From Olsenella sp. An285 (GTDB lineage Bacteria > Actinomycetota > Coriobacteriia > Coriobacteriales > Atopobiaceae), in contig NZ_NFIZ01000005.1 in assembly GCF_002159625.1 (NCBI RefSeq), forward strand, positions 1-64,000: a stretch of 64,000 nucleotides of DNA. The letters are read 5' to 3'. The notes under the pieces were generated by a model. It had not been told where the DNA came from and ran no database searches. It was given only the letters and a program-made list of their open reading frames with translations. Of this stretch, positions 62,181-64,000 are shown piece after piece (the first letter of the stretch is position 1; the number at the start of each line of letters is the position of its first letter). The position numbers and the translations under genes are program-made.

Positions 62181-62696
62181 GTGAGGGAGCGGCTTCTGGC
62201 GGCGCTGGCGGAGCGCGGTCTTCTGGCGGCCGACGGCGTGACCACCGCGTTTGGCGAGCCCGCGTGGCGAGAAGTACGGGCGGGACATGAGCCTCAGGCT
62301 CTCATGGACGCCGGCGCGCTGCAGCGGCGCCTGGTCGAGTGCGCGTGCGGGACCGCGGCGATGGGGGAGGACCTCTGCGCCGCCTGGGTGGAGCGCGCGT
62401 TCTCCCGGCTGGGCATGGGCTACGTAAGTGGCGACGCGCGTGAGCTCTGTGACGGGTTCTGCCACCTCACGGACACGGCCGACCTTCTGGTGGGGATGAT
62501 CGTCGCCGTGGCGCGCGACCCGTACGGCGCCGGCGGCTGGGACCACGGGCACGTGGGCCTCTACGTGGGCGACGACGCGGTCATGGACTGCGTGGACGGC
62601 CGCGTGCGCCGAGTGCCGCTCGAGCTCTGGCTCTCCGCGTACGGAGTGGCGTCCGAGCCCCGGTGGGGCTGGCTGGGCGCGATCTCGCTCGCGTGA
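62181..62696 (+). CDS. NlpC/P60-like protein
   Basis: A 171-residue protein with an apparent papain-like catalytic pair: Cys in GEDLCAAWVERAFSRLGMGY and His in DHGHVGLYVGDDAVMDC, as in the NlpC/P60 or CHAP families. The usual secretion signal is missing, so it is either cytoplasmic or truncated. The GTG at 62181 is preferred because GGGGAGG lies 5 bases upstream; a longer reading from 62094 starts inside the galE promoter area. Function is not established. Confidence 0.7.
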   Translation: MRERLLAALAERGLLAADGVTTAFGEPAWREVRAGHEPQALMDAGALQRRLVECACGTAAMGEDLCAAWVERAFSRLGMGYVSGDARELCDGFCHLTDTADLLVGMIVAVARDPYGAGGWDHGHVGLYVGDDAVMDCVDGRVRRVPLELWLSAYGVASEPRWGWLGAISLA

Positions 62697-62767
62697 GGGG
62701 CGCGGCCGCGACGTTGCTGCCGCGTGGTTCTTCTCGCCGTCTGCGTGCTTGCTGCCCTCTGCGCACT

Positions 62768-62831
62768 CACCATGTTTCTCCGGACAAAAACGGGGCGTCG
62801 AGGGGTGCTATCTGTCCGGAGAAACATGGTG
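62768..62831. repeat. 19-bp perfect inverted repeat
   Basis: CACCATGTTTCTCCGGACA and its complement TGTCCGGAGAAACATGGTG surround 26 bases (62768-62786 and 62813-62831). It lies in the gene-free stretch 62697-63067 after the NlpC gene, which I otherwise see only as repeats. Confidence 0.85.
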
Positions 62832-62869
62832 ATTGAAGGCGGCCCGCCTGAACGGTCCGCCGTCTTCGC

Positions 62870-62936
62870 TCATCGCGCTCAAACGACCGTCTTTGGCGTC
62901 GGGGGACCGCGCAAACTGGTTGTCTGAGCGCGATGA
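62870..62936. repeat. 30-bp imperfect inverted repeat
   Basis: TCATCGCGCTCAAACGACCG (left) and its near complement ending GGTTGTCTGAGCGCGATGA form arms of about 30 bp with several mismatches. It sits between the previous palindrome and the malic enzyme gene, so it may include its terminator or operator. Confidence 0.65.
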
Positions 62937-63067
62937 ACGAACGGGGCGCGGACACGTTAACCGCGCTTGTCCAAGCGCTCGGCAGGCTCCCAAAATGAGT
63001 ACACTTGCACATGGTTCTTATCGCTGAGACGGCCGGTGATCGCCGGCCCCGTGAGATGGGAGTTTCC

Positions 63068-64000
63068 ATGGCCGAGGACGCCAAGCAGTACGCGCTCGAC
63101 AAGCACCGCGAGTGGCAGGGCAAGATCGAGGTGATCACCCGCGCGCCGATCACCAGCCCCGAGGAGCTGGCGGTGGCCTACACGCCTGGCGTCGCGGAGC
63201 CCTGCCTCAAGATCTCCGAGAACGTGGAGGACTCCTACACCTACACCCGTCGCGGCAACCTGGTGGCCGTGGTCACGGACGGCACCGCGGTGCTCGGCCT
63301 CGGCGACATCGGCCCCGAGGCGGGCATGCCGGTCATGGAGGGCAAGTGCGCCCTGTTCAAGACCTTCGCGGACGTCGACGCGTTCCCCCTCTGCGTGCGC
63401 TCCAAGGACGTGGACGAGATCGTGCGCACCGTCGAGCTCGTCGCCGGCAGCTTCGGCGGCATCAACCTCGAGGACATCTCCGCGCCGCGCTGCTTCGAGA
63501 TCGAGCGTCGCCTCAAGGAGTCCTGCGACATCCCCGTCTTCCACGACGACCAGCACGGCACGGCGGTCGTGACCTGCGCCGCGCTCATCAACGCGTGCCG
63601 CCTCACCGGGCGCGAGCTCTCTGACGTGCGCGTGGTCTTCTCCGGCGCCGGCGCGGCGGGCATCTCCATCGCCAAGCTCATGCAGCGCATGGGCGCGAGG
63701 GACGTCATCATCTGCGACCGCACGGGCGCCATCTACGAGGGCCGCGAGGGCCTCAACCCCGAGAAGGCCGAGATCGCCACGTGGACCAACCGCGAGGGCG
63801 TGAGGGGCAGCCTCGCCGACGCCGTCAAGGGCGCCGACGTCTTCGTGGGCGTGTCCGCCCCGGGCGTGCTCACCCAGGACATGGTCCGCACCATGGCCGC
63901 CGACCCGATCGTCTTCGCCTGCGCCAACCCCGTGCCGGAGATCATGCCGGACGAGGCGCTGGCGGCGGGCGCCGCCGTGGCCGCCACGGGCCGCTCCGAC
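63068..64000 (+). CDS. Malic enzyme (NAD-type), 5' part
   Basis: 311 codons are visible before the window ends. Malate-binding YTPGVAEPC, GTAVLGLGDIGPEAGMPVMEGK, the metal-site HDDQHGTAVV and the NAD-binding FSGAGAAGISIAKLM identify an oxidative decarboxylase that turns malate into pyruvate. The start ATG 63068 follows GGGAGTTT. Short N-terminus and no C-terminal PTA domain in view fit the approximately 390-residue bacterial type, but the end lies outside the window. Confidence 0.94.
   Translation, partial: MAEDAKQYALDKHREWQGKIEVITRAPITSPEELAVAYTPGVAEPCLKISENVEDSYTYTRRGNLVAVVTDGTAVLGLGDIGPEAGMPVMEGKCALFKTFADVDAFPLCVRSKDVDEIVRTVELVAGSFGGINLEDISAPRCFEIERRLKESCDIPVFHDDQHGTAVVTCAALINACRLTGRELSDVRVVFSGAGAAGISIAKLMQRMGARDVIICDRTGAIYEGREGLNPEKAEIATWTNREGVRGSLADAVKGADVFVGVSAPGVLTQDMVRTMAADPIVFACANPVPEIMPDEALAAGAAVAATGRSD

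Overview
The window is 64 kb of high-GC DNA (about two thirds G+C by eye) that reads as the chromosome of an actinobacterium of the Coriobacteriia, most likely an Olsenella/Atopobium-type member of the Atopobiaceae. The grounds are the actinobacterial flavour of SecA, RF2 and SmpB, the anaerobe redox genes (rubrerythrin, rubredoxin, NfnAB, a cysteine-desulfidase-like protein), and a TsaB-RimI-TsaD fusion. The placement is inference from protein character; no database was searched. Nearly all of the window is ordinary core chromosome. The less ordinary parts are intergenic: several families of palindromic repeats, a RAYT-type transposase flanked by REP elements, one ISL3 insertion sequence, two remnants of AAA/DUF4143 ATPases, and a decamer (CGAGAAGAAC) present far more often than chance.

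Layout. 1-3.3 kb: end of a 5S rRNA gene and a giant SARP/BTAD regulator. 3.4-16.5 kb: secA, prfB, a YitT-family protein, ftsE-ftsX, RNase R, a TPR protein, smpB, a flavin reductase with a 46-residue rubredoxin, then tmRNA (ssrA, minus strand) and a patatin. SmpB and its tmRNA partner lie only about 1 kb apart. 16.6-29 kb: GH31 glycosidase, rplM-rpsI, glmM, glmS, acpS, nnrDE, alr, a family-4 uracil-DNA glycosylase and tsaE. This is a run of cell-wall amino-sugar, D-alanine and housekeeping genes. 28.7-34.6 kb: a Fur/PerR-type regulator with rubrerythrin, a DUF3783 protein, a broken DUF4143 ATPase, the TsaB-RimI-TsaD fusion and ogt. 34.6-38.4 kb: ATPase remnant, aldo/keto reductase and GntR regulator that share an operator-like sequence, then the ISL3 element. 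38.5-43.1 kb: CyuA-like protein facing a three-gene polar amino-acid ABC importer. 43.1-47.4 kb: RAYT transposase, NAD synthetase, two related secreted/envelope proteins and REP doublets between them. 47.6-52.9 kb: groES-groEL, DUF89 protein, Xre regulator, nucleotidyltransferase. 52.9-62.0 kb, minus strand: nfnB-nfnA, pth, prs-glmU, tRNA-Gln, a peptidoglycan-binding-domain protein, a polyprenyl synthase and galE. 62.2-64 kb: an NlpC/P60-like protein and the start of a malic enzyme.

Functionally, the envelope genes (glmS, glmM, glmU, alr, polyprenyl synthase, galE, ftsEX) supply UDP-GlcNAc, D-Ala, lipid carrier and division machinery. SmpB, tmRNA, RF2, RNase R and Pth form a translation-rescue and termination set. 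Fur, rubrerythrin, rubredoxin, flavin reductase and Nfn form an anaerobic redox set. I found no CRISPR array, phage-defence island or obviously new multi-gene system. The observations most worth following are the SPT tripeptide in RF2, the CGAGAAGAAC word, and the REP/REPIN/RAYT and nested-palindrome families.
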